Shown here: piece after piece, positions 1 to 9,169 of the stretch
Position numbering within the stretch: the stretch's first letter is position 1
Layout of the letters: the number at the start of each line of letters is the position of its first letter
Assembly (NCBI GenBank): GCA_902500805.1
Contig: CABVSA010000041.1
Location: 1 to 32,244 of the forward strand
DNA: 32,244 nucleotides
Origin: an uncultured Nitrospira sp.
GTDB taxonomy: Bacteria > Nitrospirota > Nitrospiria > Nitrospirales > Nitrospiraceae
Direction: 5' to 3'
Notes under the pieces: generated by a model
The model's database searches: none
What the model was told of the DNA's origin: nothing
Seen by the model: the letters and a program-made list of their open reading frames with translations, nothing else
Made by a program: the position numbers and the translations under genes

Positions 1-262
1 CATCAGAAAGCGAATCATACTCCAACCCGAACTGGCTGGTACTGTTGGTCAACCGTGCTGATTTTCCATCCAGGACGTCGAAGATCATGGCGACCAACAC
101 CGCAATCGCGGCTTCCAGGTAGTTGCCATTGAAGACCGACAGAATGGCAAACACTCCACAAAACAAGTTGCCCGTCGTAAAGAGGTTGGGAATCAGGTGC
201 ATCGCGGCCTTTCTCCGCTTTCCTCCCTTTCCAAACGAACTTCTAAAGCTCGCTGTTTTCAT
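1..262 (-). CDS. pssA: CDP-diacylglycerol--serine O-phosphatidyltransferase (partial, 3' part missing)
   Basis: This membrane enzyme makes phosphatidylserine from CDP-diacylglycerol and serine. The window keeps the first 87 codons. Reading back from the ATG at 262, residues 23-61 form a hydrophobic stretch. They are followed by the full CDP-alcohol phosphatidyltransferase signature, with Asp62, Asp65-Gly66, Ala69-Arg70, Gly79, Asp83 and Asp87 at the spacing expected for the family. The start codon overlaps the stop of psd as ATGA, so translation is probably coupled, and the product of this enzyme is the substrate of Psd. The basic N-terminus (residues 7-18) is usual for the short bacterial PssA type. 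The rest of the gene lies beyond the left edge. Confidence 0.92.
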   Translation of the reverse strand, partial: MKTASFRSSFGKGGKRRKAAMHLIPNLFTTGNLFCGVFAILSVFNGNYLEAAIAVLVAMIFDVLDGKSARLTNSTSQFGLEYDSLSD

Positions 263-909
263 GGCAACTCCCCTAGGATGGTTTCCCCGCCTTTCACCCG
301 CTGCCCGACAGCCACCCGAAGCGTGGTGCCGATGGGGAGAAAGGTATCCATACGCGACCCAAACCGAATCAGCCCATATCGCTCACCCCGAACAGCTCGT
401 TCCAGCGGTGCAATCCAACACACGATACGCCGAGCGATCAGGCCAGCCACCTGCACACACAAGACTTTGATTCCCTCGGGCGTCTTGATCATCAATGCAT
501 TCTGCTCGTTCATAAACGTGGCTTCAGGTTTACTCGCCACCATGAACAACCCCGGCTGATATTGCACATTTTCGACCATTCCATCGCAGGGTAGTCGATT
601 GATGTGCACATCGAAAACATTCAGGAAGATCGTCACTCGGAGGCTCCGTTCCTTCAGATACCTCGGCTCAAACTCTTCCTCAATGGCAATCACTTTACCA
701 TCGCCGGGAGCGACGATAAGGTTTGGACCTTGCGGGATCACTCTGGCCGGGTTTCGAAAAAACCAAGCCGAAAACAACGTCGCAATACCACCAAGAAACG
801 CGACGAAGGACCAGCCCAATAATCCCGTCAACAGTGTAACGCCAGCAGGAACCGCGATGAAGGGAATTCCTTCTTTTGCAAAGGGAACGCCGACTGCACG
901 ATCCGCCAT
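259..909 (-). CDS. psd: Phosphatidylserine decarboxylase proenzyme
   Basis: Converts phosphatidylserine to phosphatidylethanolamine at the membrane. The 216-residue protein is the short form of the family. A hydrophobic segment lies near residues 15-50 and is followed by the FRNPAR motif. The self-cleavage site is the Gly184-Ser185 pair in RFGSRMD; cleavage there creates the pyruvoyl prosthetic group, so alpha and beta chains are expected. A GAGG Shine-Dalgarno sequence precedes the ATG at 909. The gene sits 145 bp downstream of ilvC and overlaps pssA by 4 bp. Family and catalytic motif are clear. No separate promoter was recognised in the gap to ilvC, so co-transcription with the ilv genes is likely but inferred. 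Confidence 0.93.
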   Translation of the reverse strand: MADRAVGVPFAKEGIPFIAVPAGVTLLTGLLGWSFVAFLGGIATLFSAWFFRNPARVIPQGPNLIVAPGDGKVIAIEEEFEPRYLKERSLRVTIFLNVFDVHINRLPCDGMVENVQYQPGLFMVASKPEATFMNEQNALMIKTPEGIKVLCVQVAGLIARRIVCWIAPLERAVRGERYGLIRFGSRMDTFLPIGTTLRVAVGQRVKGGETILGELP

Positions 910-1054
910 GGAGTGGCCTCAATTCTTCACAAGAGATGGTCAAACCGGCCGTCCAGCGAGGCCGCAGGGAGTGAAAAGGCGAAGCGTACGTGGTTATTGT
1001 ACGTTGAGCCTTTGAGCGATGCGAGAACGAAGCTGGTGGTTGGTTTCAACATCT

Positions 1055-2092
<1,038 letters not shown>

Positions 2093-2124
2093 CTAAAACG
2101 ACGTTTCTTTGATCCTTCAGCCTA

Positions 2125-2643
2125 TCATTCGCGGGCATTTTTTTTCGCCTGGACGGCAGCCTGACGAACAGGCTCCCGCGCAACAGCGACTCGACCGGTA
2201 CGGACCAACTCCTTGATCCCAAGCGGCTGAAGCAAATTAATGATCGCTTCTATCTTCTTCGGATCGCCGGATACTTCGATCGTATAGGTCGTCGGTGTCG
2301 AATCGATCACGTTCGCACGGAAGATATCGACGATTCTCAGCGCCTCGGCTCGATCCACATCTTTCGTATGAACTTTAATGATCGCAGTCTCTCGGGAGAC
2401 GAACTCCGTCTCGTTCAAATCGACCACCTTGATCACATCGATCAGCTTGTTGAGTTGCTTCACGATCTGCTCGATGATCCGCTCATCCCCCGAGGTCACA
2501 ATCGTCATCTGGGACATGGAGGGATCGAGCGTCGGAGCCACTGACAAGCTCTCGATATTGAATCCTCTCCCACTGAACAACCCCGCAACCCGGGATAAGA
2601 CTCCAAACTTATTTTCAACAGTCACTGAAATAATGTGGTCCAT
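2125..2643 (-). CDS. ilvH: Acetolactate synthase, small (regulatory) subunit
   Basis: Regulatory partner of IlvB that stimulates the catalytic subunit and gives feedback inhibition by valine. The 172-residue protein opens with an ACT domain (residues 1-76, beginning MDHIISVTVENKFGVLSRV, with the GRGFNIESLSV motif). The second domain of small AHAS subunits follows (about residues 80-160), with a lysine- and alanine-rich tail. It lies 39 bp downstream of ilvB and 56 bp upstream of ilvC in one operon. The Shine-Dalgarno sequence before the ATG is weak (GAAAG). The symbol ilvN is used for the same family in some species. Confidence 0.95.
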   Translation of the reverse strand: MDHIISVTVENKFGVLSRVAGLFSGRGFNIESLSVAPTLDPSMSQMTIVTSGDERIIEQIVKQLNKLIDVIKVVDLNETEFVSRETAIIKVHTKDVDRAEALRIVDIFRANVIDSTPTTYTIEVSGDPKKIEAIINLLQPLGIKELVRTGRVAVAREPVRQAAVQAKKNARE

Positions 2644-2682
2644 ATCACGCTTTCAGCTGACGGCCATTAGCTGATGACTTCT

Positions 2683-4458
2683 CTAGGCCGTGAGCACCGT
2701 GTCTTTATCTTCCGGTGTCACTTTGGCGCCACCGGATTGTTTCATCTTCAACTCAGGCGGATCCTCCAAAATCATCTCGTGGTTGCACCCGCCGGCAGGA
2801 ATCATCGGATAGCAATTCTCATAGGGATACGTCGGTACATCCACAATGACGGGTTTATCCGTTGCCAACGCTTCTTTCAGAACCGCATCGAGATCACCGA
2901 CCTTCTTGACCCGCAGCCCCACCGCCCCATAGGCCTCCGCCAACTTGACGAAATCCGGCGTCGTACCAAGATTGCTCGACGCGTAGCGCCCCTCATAAAA
3001 TAGATCCTGCCATTGCCGAACCATGCCGTGAAATCCATTGTTCAGGATGATAATCTTCACCGGCAATTTGCTCAAGACCGCCGTCGCCATTTCCTGCATG
3101 TTCATCTGAATACTGCCATCGCCTGCGATACAGAGCACCAGACGATCTCGAAACGCCGCCTGTGCCCCCATTGCTGCAGGAAATCCGAAGCCCATCGTAC
3201 CCAGCCCGCCTGAGGTCAACCACCGGTTGGGTTTCGCCAGCTTGAAATATTGCGCCGCCCACATTTGATGCTGTCCGACATCGGTGGCGACGATCGGATC
3301 TCGGTCTTTCGTCAACTCATACAACCGCTTAACGACTTGTTGCGGCTTGATCGGCCCCTCCTTCTCCTGGTGATACGCCAAGGGATGAGCCTGTTGCCAA
3401 TCTCGGATCTGATCCCACCAAGGTTTCCGAAGGTCTTTTTGCTCCCCATTCACTGTTGCACGTAGAATCTGATTCAACTCACGGAGCACGCTCTTACAGT
3501 CGCCCACGATTGGAATGTCGACATGGATGTTCTTGCGGATCGACGTCGGATCGATATCAACGTGAATAACTTTCGCATGGGGACAGAACTCTGATGGCTT
3601 CCCCGTCACCCGGTCATCAAATCGTGCCCCGATGGCAATCACCAAATCGGAATAATGCATCGCCATGTTGGCCTGATAGGTCCCATGCATCCCCAGCATC
3701 CCCATGGACAATGGATGTTCCCCAGGAAACGCACCCAGCCCCATCAAGGTCATATCGACCGGAATCTGCGTCATCTCAGCCAATTCAAGGAGCTCTTGCG
3801 ATGCGCCTGAAAACACGACCCCACCGCCGACATAGAGAATCGGCTTCTTGGCCTTCATAATGGCTTCGGCCGCCTGCTTAATCTGCCACTTATTCCCCTC
3901 GACAGTCGGGTTGTACCCGCGGATCGAGACCGAATTCGGATAGGTAAAATCCGCTTTGGCCATCGAAACATCTTTCGGGATATCGACCAGGACCGGACCC
4001 GGTCGGCCGGTCGTCGCGATATAAAACGCTTCTTTAATGGTGGCCGCCAAATCGTTCACGTCTTTCACAAGGAAATTATATTTTGTGCAGGGTCGGCTCA
4101 ACCCTATATTGTCTGCTTCCTGAAACGCATCATTCCCGATCAAGCTCGTCGGGACCTGACCGCTAAAGCACACGACCGGGACCGAATCCATGTAGGCATC
4201 GGCCAATGCCGTAATGACATTGGTCATCCCCGGGCCGGATGTCACCAGGCAGACGCCCGCTTTCCCTGTCGCCTTGGCATAGCCTTCGGCCATATGCCCC
4301 GCACCCTGTTCATGGCGCGTCAAGATCACTTCAACATCTTTCTGCTGATGGAGCATATCGAAAATCTTCAACACGACTCCGCCGGGAAGTGCAAACAGGG
4401 TTTTCACCCCTTCCCGCTTTAAGCATTCGATGAAGATTTCAGCACCGGTGAGTTTCAT
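2683..4458 (-). CDS. ilvB: Acetolactate synthase, large (catalytic) subunit
   Basis: Thiamine-diphosphate enzyme that condenses two pyruvates to acetolactate, or pyruvate with 2-oxobutyrate; first common step of branched-chain amino-acid synthesis. The 591-residue protein has the normal length. The N-terminal TPP-binding domain contains the catalytic Glu in TRHEQGAGHMAEGYA (about residue 50). A central FAD-type domain follows. The C-terminal TPP domain carries GDGSIQMNMQE and the NNGFHGMVRQWQ segment, typical of AHAS rather than of other TPP enzymes. An excellent ribosome binding site (AGGGAGGAG) precedes the ATG at 4458. It is the first gene of the ilvB-ilvH-ilvC-psd-pssA unit. Confidence 0.97.
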   Translation of the reverse strand: MKLTGAEIFIECLKREGVKTLFALPGGVVLKIFDMLHQQKDVEVILTRHEQGAGHMAEGYAKATGKAGVCLVTSGPGMTNVITALADAYMDSVPVVCFSGQVPTSLIGNDAFQEADNIGLSRPCTKYNFLVKDVNDLAATIKEAFYIATTGRPGPVLVDIPKDVSMAKADFTYPNSVSIRGYNPTVEGNKWQIKQAAEAIMKAKKPILYVGGGVVFSGASQELLELAEMTQIPVDMTLMGLGAFPGEHPLSMGMLGMHGTYQANMAMHYSDLVIAIGARFDDRVTGKPSEFCPHAKVIHVDIDPTSIRKNIHVDIPIVGDCKSVLRELNQILRATVNGEQKDLRKPWWDQIRDWQQAHPLAYHQEKEGPIKPQQVVKRLYELTKDRDPIVATDVGQHQMWAAQYFKLAKPNRWLTSGGLGTMGFGFPAAMGAQAAFRDRLVLCIAGDGSIQMNMQEMATAVLSKLPVKIIILNNGFHGMVRQWQDLFYEGRYASSNLGTTPDFVKLAEAYGAVGLRVKKVGDLDAVLKEALATDKPVIVDVPTYPYENCYPMIPAGGCNHEMILEDPPELKMKQSGGAKVTPEDKDTVLTA

Positions 4459-4586
4459 GACACTCCTCCCTCTGACCGCATGTGTATAAGGCTCTCCAGC
4501 GATCGTGAGACCTTACAACAGCACCCCTCGCGGAAGCACGCATCATCGTGCACAAATGTGTTTGAAATCAAGGGGAAAGATTTCTG

Positions 4587-4615
4587 ATCCTAGCATTCCC
4601 ACATAGGAGCGTCAA
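4587..4615 (-). promoter_or_regulatory. Sigma-70-type promoter for the ilvB operon
   Basis: On the minus strand TTGACG (4615-4610) is separated by 17 bp from TAGGAT (4592-4587). Both hexamers are near consensus with ideal spacing. Transcription would start near 4580, giving a leader of about 120 nt before ilvB. No leader peptide rich in Leu, Val or Ile codons and no clear terminator hairpin was found in that leader. Confidence 0.65.
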
Positions 4616-4690
4616 TATAGCCCTGTGGGCACCCAGAGACTTCGCAGAACACCGTGTGGACGGCTCAGAAAGGCTCTTGCTGAATAAAGT

Positions 4691-5125
4691 GCGTGGATGG
4701 AAGGCCTATAAGCCGGATTCTGTCCCGCAAAGAAGTCTCCCCCTTTGCATGGATGATCATTTCTCTGGGATTCGAGTTACCCCGAACCTCAAGCGACCTA
4801 CCCGAAGACCTCGACCGGGCCGGTCGGCGTACCGCAGTCCCAAAGGAGCACGATACCTGTCTTCCTATTTGGCCTTGCACCGGGCGACGCTTACCGTGCC
4901 GGTGATGTCACCATCCCCGCGGTGGGCTCTTACCCCACCGTTTCACCCTTACCTGATCCGCAGCAACCAGATGGGATCCCGTTGCCTTGGCCATCGGCGG
5001 TTTGTTTTCTGTGGTGCTGGTGTCGGATTACTCCGCCTGGGAGTTACCCAGCGCCCTGCCCATGGAGTCCGGACTTTCCTCTCGGTGCCGAAGCCCCGAG
5101 CAACCATCCAGCCTTCCACCCACGC
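4691..5125 (-). ncRNA. rnpB: RNase P RNA, bacterial type A
   Basis: Catalytic RNA that trims tRNA 5' ends. Reading the minus strand, the conserved 5' block GAGGAAAGTCCGGACTCC followed by GGGCAGGGCGCTGGGTAAC is present, and the 3' end contains the conserved AGAATCCGGCTTATAGG. The ends were set by the P1 helix: the strand at 5125-5112 (GCGTGGGTGGAAGG) pairs with 4704-4691 (CCTTCCATCCACGC) over 14 bp, with one G-U pair. The length of about 435 nt is slightly above the common 350-400 nt range. A promoter lies directly upstream. Open frames across this stretch on either strand are by-products of the RNA gene. Confidence 0.95.
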
Positions 5126-5131
5126 GGAGCC

Positions 5132-5161
5132 AGTATAAAGAATGGCGCAGGTCCGTCACAA
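5132..5161 (-). promoter_or_regulatory. Promoter for rnpB
   Basis: TTGTGA (5161-5156) and TATACT (5137-5132) are 18 bp apart on the minus strand. The predicted start, about 7 nt downstream, falls at the first base of the P1 helix near 5125, which supports both the promoter and the RNA 5' end. Confidence 0.65.
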
Positions 5162-5195
5162 GCCAACACATAACGAGCAACAAACGACCATGGCT

Positions 5196-6062
5196 TTACC
5201 TACCGCCAACTTCCGGTAGTGCGGCCGCAGGCATAGGGGTTCGTTGTTGGTAGATCTCCATCGCCTCAGGCATCCACTCTTTCAATTGCTCAATTCTGGT
5301 GTCATGGCTCGGGTGAGTCGAGAAGAACTCACTCTGTCCCCCGCCGCCCGATGCCTGTCCCATTCGTTCCCAGAGTGCCACGGATTCGCGCGGATCATAC
5401 CCGGCATCGGCCGCGAGCAGAATGCCGATATAGTCTGCTTCCGATTCATGTTTCCGACTGAAGGGCAGCAACACACCCACCTGTGCCCCGACACCCAACG
5501 CCCCCATCGCTGCCTGGCCAAGCGCGGGATTCTTGCTCCCAATCCCAATGGCCGCCCCTAGGACCTGCATGCCAATATTCGTAGCTTGTCCATGGCTCAT
5601 CCGCTCCGCACCATGGCGGGCCAGGGCATGCACCACTTCATGACCCATGACTGCTGCCAACCCAGCCTCGGTTTTGGCCATTGGGAAAATGCCGGTATAG
5701 ACCGCCATCTTTCCACCGGGGAGGGCAAAGGCATTGGCGGTCTTATCGTCTTTGATCACCGTGACTTCCCACTGAAACTGTTGCGCCATCTGGGCATATT
5801 TCGAGCGTTTGGCTGCGTCGACAATGCGAGCGGCCACCCGCTTGACTGGTTCAATCTCGCGCGGATCCTGCGAGGGTCTCATCTTGGGATCGTTTCTCAC
5901 CTGATTATAGGCTTGGGCCCCCATCTGCATTTCTTGACCAACCGAGGTCATCAACAGCTGACTTCGACCAGTATAGGGATTGGTCTCACACCCCACCAAA
6001 CCGACCCCTCCTGCAATCAAACAGCAGATCGTCACCGCACGGGTAAATCGCTGAGCCCGCAT
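5196..6062 (-). CDS. M48-family zinc metallopeptidase lipoprotein (Oma1/LoiP-like)
   Basis: Predicted membrane-anchored peptidase of the cell envelope, of the kind that degrades misfolded envelope proteins. A signal sequence leads to a lipobox ending in Cys (GLVGC, about residue 25), followed by the N-P-Y-T-G-R-S sequence often seen in these lipoproteins. The catalytic zinc motif is HEVVH within VMGHEVVHALARHG, and the third ligand is the Glu of the downstream SEADYIG motif. The ATG at 6062 was chosen because GGAGG lies 7 nt ahead of it; the ATG at 6068 is only 1 nt from that Shine-Dalgarno. The length of 288 residues is normal. The substrate cannot be told from sequence. Confidence 0.9.
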   Translation of the reverse strand: MRAQRFTRAVTICCLIAGGVGLVGCETNPYTGRSQLLMTSVGQEMQMGAQAYNQVRNDPKMRPSQDPREIEPVKRVAARIVDAAKRSKYAQMAQQFQWEVTVIKDDKTANAFALPGGKMAVYTGIFPMAKTEAGLAAVMGHEVVHALARHGAERMSHGQATNIGMQVLGAAIGIGSKNPALGQAAMGALGVGAQVGVLLPFSRKHESEADYIGILLAADAGYDPRESVALWERMGQASGGGGQSEFFSTHPSHDTRIEQLKEWMPEAMEIYQQRTPMPAAALPEVGGR

Positions 6063-6104
6063 GTTCATTCCTCCAGGAATACTCCAGACATGATCGAGGC
6101 AAGA

Positions 6105-6133
6105 TTGACCAACATGGATTCGATTGATAGATT
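6105..6133 (+). promoter_or_regulatory. rnhC: Promoter for rnhC
   Basis: TTGACC (6105-6110) and TAGATT (6128-6133) are 17 bp apart on the plus strand, predicting a start near 6140. A perfect inverted repeat (next entry) begins at that point, so the promoter output may be modulated there. It lies between the divergent M48 gene and rnhC. Confidence 0.5.
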
Positions 6134-6139
6134 ACCGCG

Positions 6140-6160
6140 CCCTAGGCACGTTTTCTAGGG
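6140..6160. repeat. Inverted repeat at the predicted rnhC transcription start
   Basis: CCCTAG (6140-6145) and CTAGGG (6155-6160) are perfect complements around a 9-nt spacer. It may be an operator or a 5' hairpin of the rnhC mRNA. Only the repeat itself is seen; the function is inference. Confidence 0.35.
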
Positions 6161-6179
6161 GGCTACCCAGGGGAGAGCC

Positions 6180-6863
6180 GTGCACCATTCACGAAACGCC
6201 ATCGAGCGCATCGGCATCGACGAATCGGGGAAGGGCGACTACTTCGGCCCGCTCGTCATCGCCGCTGTGTTTGTGGATGCGACCACGCAAGGGGAGCTGA
6301 GGTTAATGGAAGTGCGGGATAGCAAGAAACTTTCCGATGGGCGCGTGCTCGAAATGGCCCCCGACATCAAGACGATTTGTCCACACAGCGTCATCGCCAT
6401 CGGGCCCCAGAAGTACAACGAACTCTATGCCAAGATCAAAAACCTGAACCGCCTGCTCGCCTGGGGCCATGCGAAGGCGTTGGAGAATCTGCTGGAGCGA
6501 GGCATCACCTGTGAGCGGGCGATTTCCGATCAGTTTGGCGATGAACGGCTGATCCTCAGTGCACTCCAGGAAAAAGGAAAGAAAATCGTATTAGAGCAGC
6601 GTACGAAGGCAGAGTCAGACCTGGCCGTGGCCGCTGCATCAGTTTTGGCTCGCGCTGAATTTCTACTTCGATTGAAGCGCCTCTCCAATGAGGTGGGGAC
6701 AACCCTGCCTAAGGGCGCCTCGCCCGCCGTCGAACTCGCCGCGAAGATGATCATCAAGAAGCACGGACAGGAGCGACTCGGATCAGTGGCCAAACTGCAT
6801 TTCAAAACGACGAAAGCGGTACTCGCAAGTGTGACTGAAGCAAGCTCCGCACATTCATCATAG
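6180..6863 (+). CDS. rnhC: Ribonuclease HIII-like protein, N-terminal domain absent
   Basis: Type 2 RNase H that cleaves the RNA strand of RNA-DNA hybrids. The catalytic start motif is GIDESGKGDYFGPLV, with Asp14 and Glu15; the GKGD form is characteristic of RNase HIII, whereas RNase HII usually has DEAGRG. The RDSKKLSD motif follows (residues 46-53), then a third acidic residue near ISDQFGDE, and AVAAASVLARAEFL. Typical RNase HIII is about 300 residues with an N-terminal TBP-like substrate-binding domain. This one has 227 residues and begins almost directly at the catalytic core. The start is GTG at 6180 with GGGGAGA upstream. The HII/HIII assignment rests on motif form only. Confidence 0.85.
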   Translation: MHHSRNAIERIGIDESGKGDYFGPLVIAAVFVDATTQGELRLMEVRDSKKLSDGRVLEMAPDIKTICPHSVIAIGPQKYNELYAKIKNLNRLLAWGHAKALENLLERGITCERAISDQFGDERLILSALQEKGKKIVLEQRTKAESDLAVAAASVLARAEFLLRLKRLSNEVGTTLPKGASPAVELAAKMIIKKHGQERLGSVAKLHFKTTKAVLASVTEASSAHSS

Positions 6864-6889
6864 ATAAACTGAGTGGATCTACTCCCCTG

Positions 6890-8722
6890 TCAATTGTCCT
6901 GCGACAGAATCAGTACGGAATACGGCCCGATCCCCACGTTGGCGTGAAACGGCATGTTGTCCCGTGCGCCAGTTTCGGCCATGGTGTGGTAGCCTAGGTA
7001 ATTCCCAAAATCAGGGCTATAACCTTGCCAGTCACTATTGAAGCGCACCAGCCATCGGCCTGCTCGTGGCATACCGATGGTGTAGCTGTCATAACTCCGG
7101 TTGGCACAATTCGCGACCACGACGACATCATCGCCCGATCCACCCTGCTCCCACCGGTGGAATGCGATCACTTTGTCTGAGTTATTTACGTGATAGACAT
7201 TGATGTGCTGTCCCCGCAACCCACGCGTGTGGTTGAACCAGTTTCGGCGAAGCCGAATGAGATCTCGATAGAGCATATGAATCCCGCCGAACGTCTGCAA
7301 CCTGGCCCAGTCGAGCGGCACCTCGTCTTGAAAGAATCCGTCTTCGAGAAACTCTTGTCCCTGAAAGATCATTGGAATGCCTGGTGCCGTAAACACCATC
7401 GCGACACCCAGCGTGGAGCGCTTTCGAGAGAACCAGCTGTCGGCATGACCCGCCCAGATCTCTTCGGGAACTCGGTTTTTGCCGTTCGCCACTTCATCGT
7501 GGGACTCGGTATAGATCACCCGCTGCATGGCATCGCCGTTATACCGACGACAGAGTGCATCGCGGATAGCCAGCATATCTCGATCGGCATCGTTCGCCGA
7601 GATGATGGCATGCCGTATGGGATGCATAAACCCCGCGTCCCATTGCGTACCGAAGCCTGCTCCGCCTGCACCTGTGTCTTGTGTAATCCATTCGTTGTCT
7701 TGTAAGTCTTCAGCAATGGTGATTTTCCATGGCTGACTCACACGAATTTCATTGTTAATCCATTGCAGTAGCCCCCAACCATCCGGCAAGTCGCCTGCGG
7801 GATCGCTATTCCCGTTTCGGTTGCGAATATTGACCACCGAATCAAACCGCAGACCGTCGAGCCGATATTTGTTCAGCCAGAAGAGTGCATTATCACGGAA
7901 ATACTGCCGCACTTCCTTTCGGCCGTAATCGGGACGCGTATCACCCCAACTGGTATGTGCACGGTCGTTGTCGTAGATATAGATTCCGCCATTGTGGTTG
8001 GCATCTGACCATCCGTCGAAGCGCCACAAGTCGAGGTCGCCAGGGCCAAGGTGGTTGTACACCACGTCAAGCAACACAGCGATGCCATGGGCATGCGCCG
8101 CCTTCACGAATCGATAGAGCCCTTGTGGTCCGCCCAGCGAGGATTCCACGGAGAACGGCTGTGATGGATTGTACCCCCACGAGTAATCCATCGCATATTC
8201 GGCCACCGGCATGATCTCAATCACATTGATCCCCAGATCACGCAGATAGGGCAACTTTGACAGGATCTCATCGAATGTGCCGGGCCCCTCACCTGGCGCA
8301 TCATTGAAGGTGCCCACATGCATCTCATAGATGACCAGCTCGTTCCACGGCGGCATCGTAAAGTGGTCGACCATCCAGTCGAAGTTGGGGTCGTGAATCA
8401 CCGCGTTGCCCGACGAGTTCACCACTTCACTTGCGTATGGGTTGTTATGCCAGAGGAGCGGCTGCTCCCCGTAGCGAATCACAAACTGATACTCATCGCC
8501 AATCTTCGCGCCAGGAACCTGCACCGACCAGTACCCATTGCCTTCACGGACAAACGGATGGGCCGTCTCGCTCCATTGGTTAAACGTTCCGGCTACAAAC
8601 ACGGCTGAGGCAAACGGTGCCCAGACACGAAAGATAACGCCTCCTGGAATCAAGATGGTCCCCATACCTGGATAGGAATTGGGCGAAACAAATGAGGCTG
8701 TGGCTTGCAGATTTGTAGCCAT
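6890..8722 (-). CDS. GH13 alpha-amylase-family protein, 1,4-alpha-glucan branching-enzyme-like
   Basis: Acts on alpha-glucans such as glycogen. The protein has 610 residues. A CBM48-like beta domain fills roughly residues 25-110. A TIM-barrel catalytic domain follows with all four GH13 regions: DVVYNHLG (about 219), GLRFDSV with the nucleophile Asp (about 292), IAEDLQ with the acid/base Glu (about 338), and ESHDEVANG (about 407). The C-terminal beta domain ends at residue 610. The closest recognisable family is branching enzyme, but region III (AED) differs from the AEES/AEDS form usual in GlgB, so a debranching or trehalohydrolase-like activity is possible. GGAGGGGAG precedes the ATG. No other glycogen gene lies nearby. 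Confidence 0.82.
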   Translation of the reverse strand: MATNLQATASFVSPNSYPGMGTILIPGGVIFRVWAPFASAVFVAGTFNQWSETAHPFVREGNGYWSVQVPGAKIGDEYQFVIRYGEQPLLWHNNPYASEVVNSSGNAVIHDPNFDWMVDHFTMPPWNELVIYEMHVGTFNDAPGEGPGTFDEILSKLPYLRDLGINVIEIMPVAEYAMDYSWGYNPSQPFSVESSLGGPQGLYRFVKAAHAHGIAVLLDVVYNHLGPGDLDLWRFDGWSDANHNGGIYIYDNDRAHTSWGDTRPDYGRKEVRQYFRDNALFWLNKYRLDGLRFDSVVNIRNRNGNSDPAGDLPDGWGLLQWINNEIRVSQPWKITIAEDLQDNEWITQDTGAGGAGFGTQWDAGFMHPIRHAIISANDADRDMLAIRDALCRRYNGDAMQRVIYTESHDEVANGKNRVPEEIWAGHADSWFSRKRSTLGVAMVFTAPGIPMIFQGQEFLEDGFFQDEVPLDWARLQTFGGIHMLYRDLIRLRRNWFNHTRGLRGQHINVYHVNNSDKVIAFHRWEQGGSGDDVVVVANCANRSYDSYTIGMPRAGRWLVRFNSDWQGYSPDFGNYLGYHTMAETGARDNMPFHANVGIGPYSVLILSQDN

Positions 8723-9169
8723 CGTGTCTCCCCTCCAATGATCATGCGTTGCACAAATGCAGAGACGGCATGTTTGACAGGCATCTCAGAGCATGCCCCG
8801 TTAGGGCTATAGATTCATCTCTGACCACTTACGTCACTTCATTCCACACCTCCACTCTGATATCAACCTCTACACCATGACACTAACTCAAGATCCGACT
8901 TGTCGTCATGATCAATTCCGTTCACGTGTCCTTCTTCAGGTAACGTATTGGGCTCCCCCATCCCAACCAATCGATGCCGACCACTTTGAGGCCATTGCTC
9001 TGGGCAAGTTCGAGCAGATCTCGAACGCTTCCAGTTGGCATCGACCTCGTTGCAATCCTAGAGCACCACCAAGGTGACGTTCGCTCCTTCGGCATCGTGG
9101 CTGTGTTATTACACCATCACCGCCAATGAAGGTCTACACCTGCCGGTCCTGTAGTTGGCCGGTAGCCGT
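8723..9169. other. Gene-poor stretch upstream of the GH13 gene
   Basis: No convincing long gene lies on either strand. The segment carries one possible 39-residue minus-strand ORF (8922-9041), described separately. There is also an imperfect inverted repeat whose arms ACGGCATG (near 8766) and CATGCCCCGT (near 8793) flank a TTGACA that has no matching -10 box. No promoter for the GH13 gene could be assigned with confidence. Confidence 0.4.
8922..9041 (-). CDS. Possible small protein or gene remnant (39 aa), unknown function
   Basis: The ATG at 9041 opens a 39-codon frame ending at TGA 8924-8922. The peptide has an ordinary protein-like middle (DLLELAQSNGLKVVGIDWLG, then GWGSPIRYLKKDT). That middle looks like a helix followed by a beta strand of a Rossmann-like fold. 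Just upstream another frame reads NVTLVVL before a stop, so this may be the frameshifted tail of a decayed gene. The ribosome binding site is weak. No family was recognised. Confidence 0.25.
   Translation of the reverse strand: MPTGSVRDLLELAQSNGLKVVGIDWLGWGSPIRYLKKDT

Noticed and set aside
4459..4580. Possible leader peptide for ilvB attenuation
   Set aside because: The only frame found in the leader (starting with two Met codons near 4550) has no run of Leu, Val or Ile codons, and no alternative terminator hairpin was seen.
4656..5253. Several overlapping open frames around 4.7-5.2 kb
   Set aside because: They lie on rnpB, an RNA gene identified by conserved core sequence and the pairing of its P1 helix.
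8766..8800. Imperfect inverted repeat near a TTGACA upstream of the GH13 gene
   Set aside because: No -10 box follows at a usable distance, and the arms are mismatched by a 2-nt insertion.
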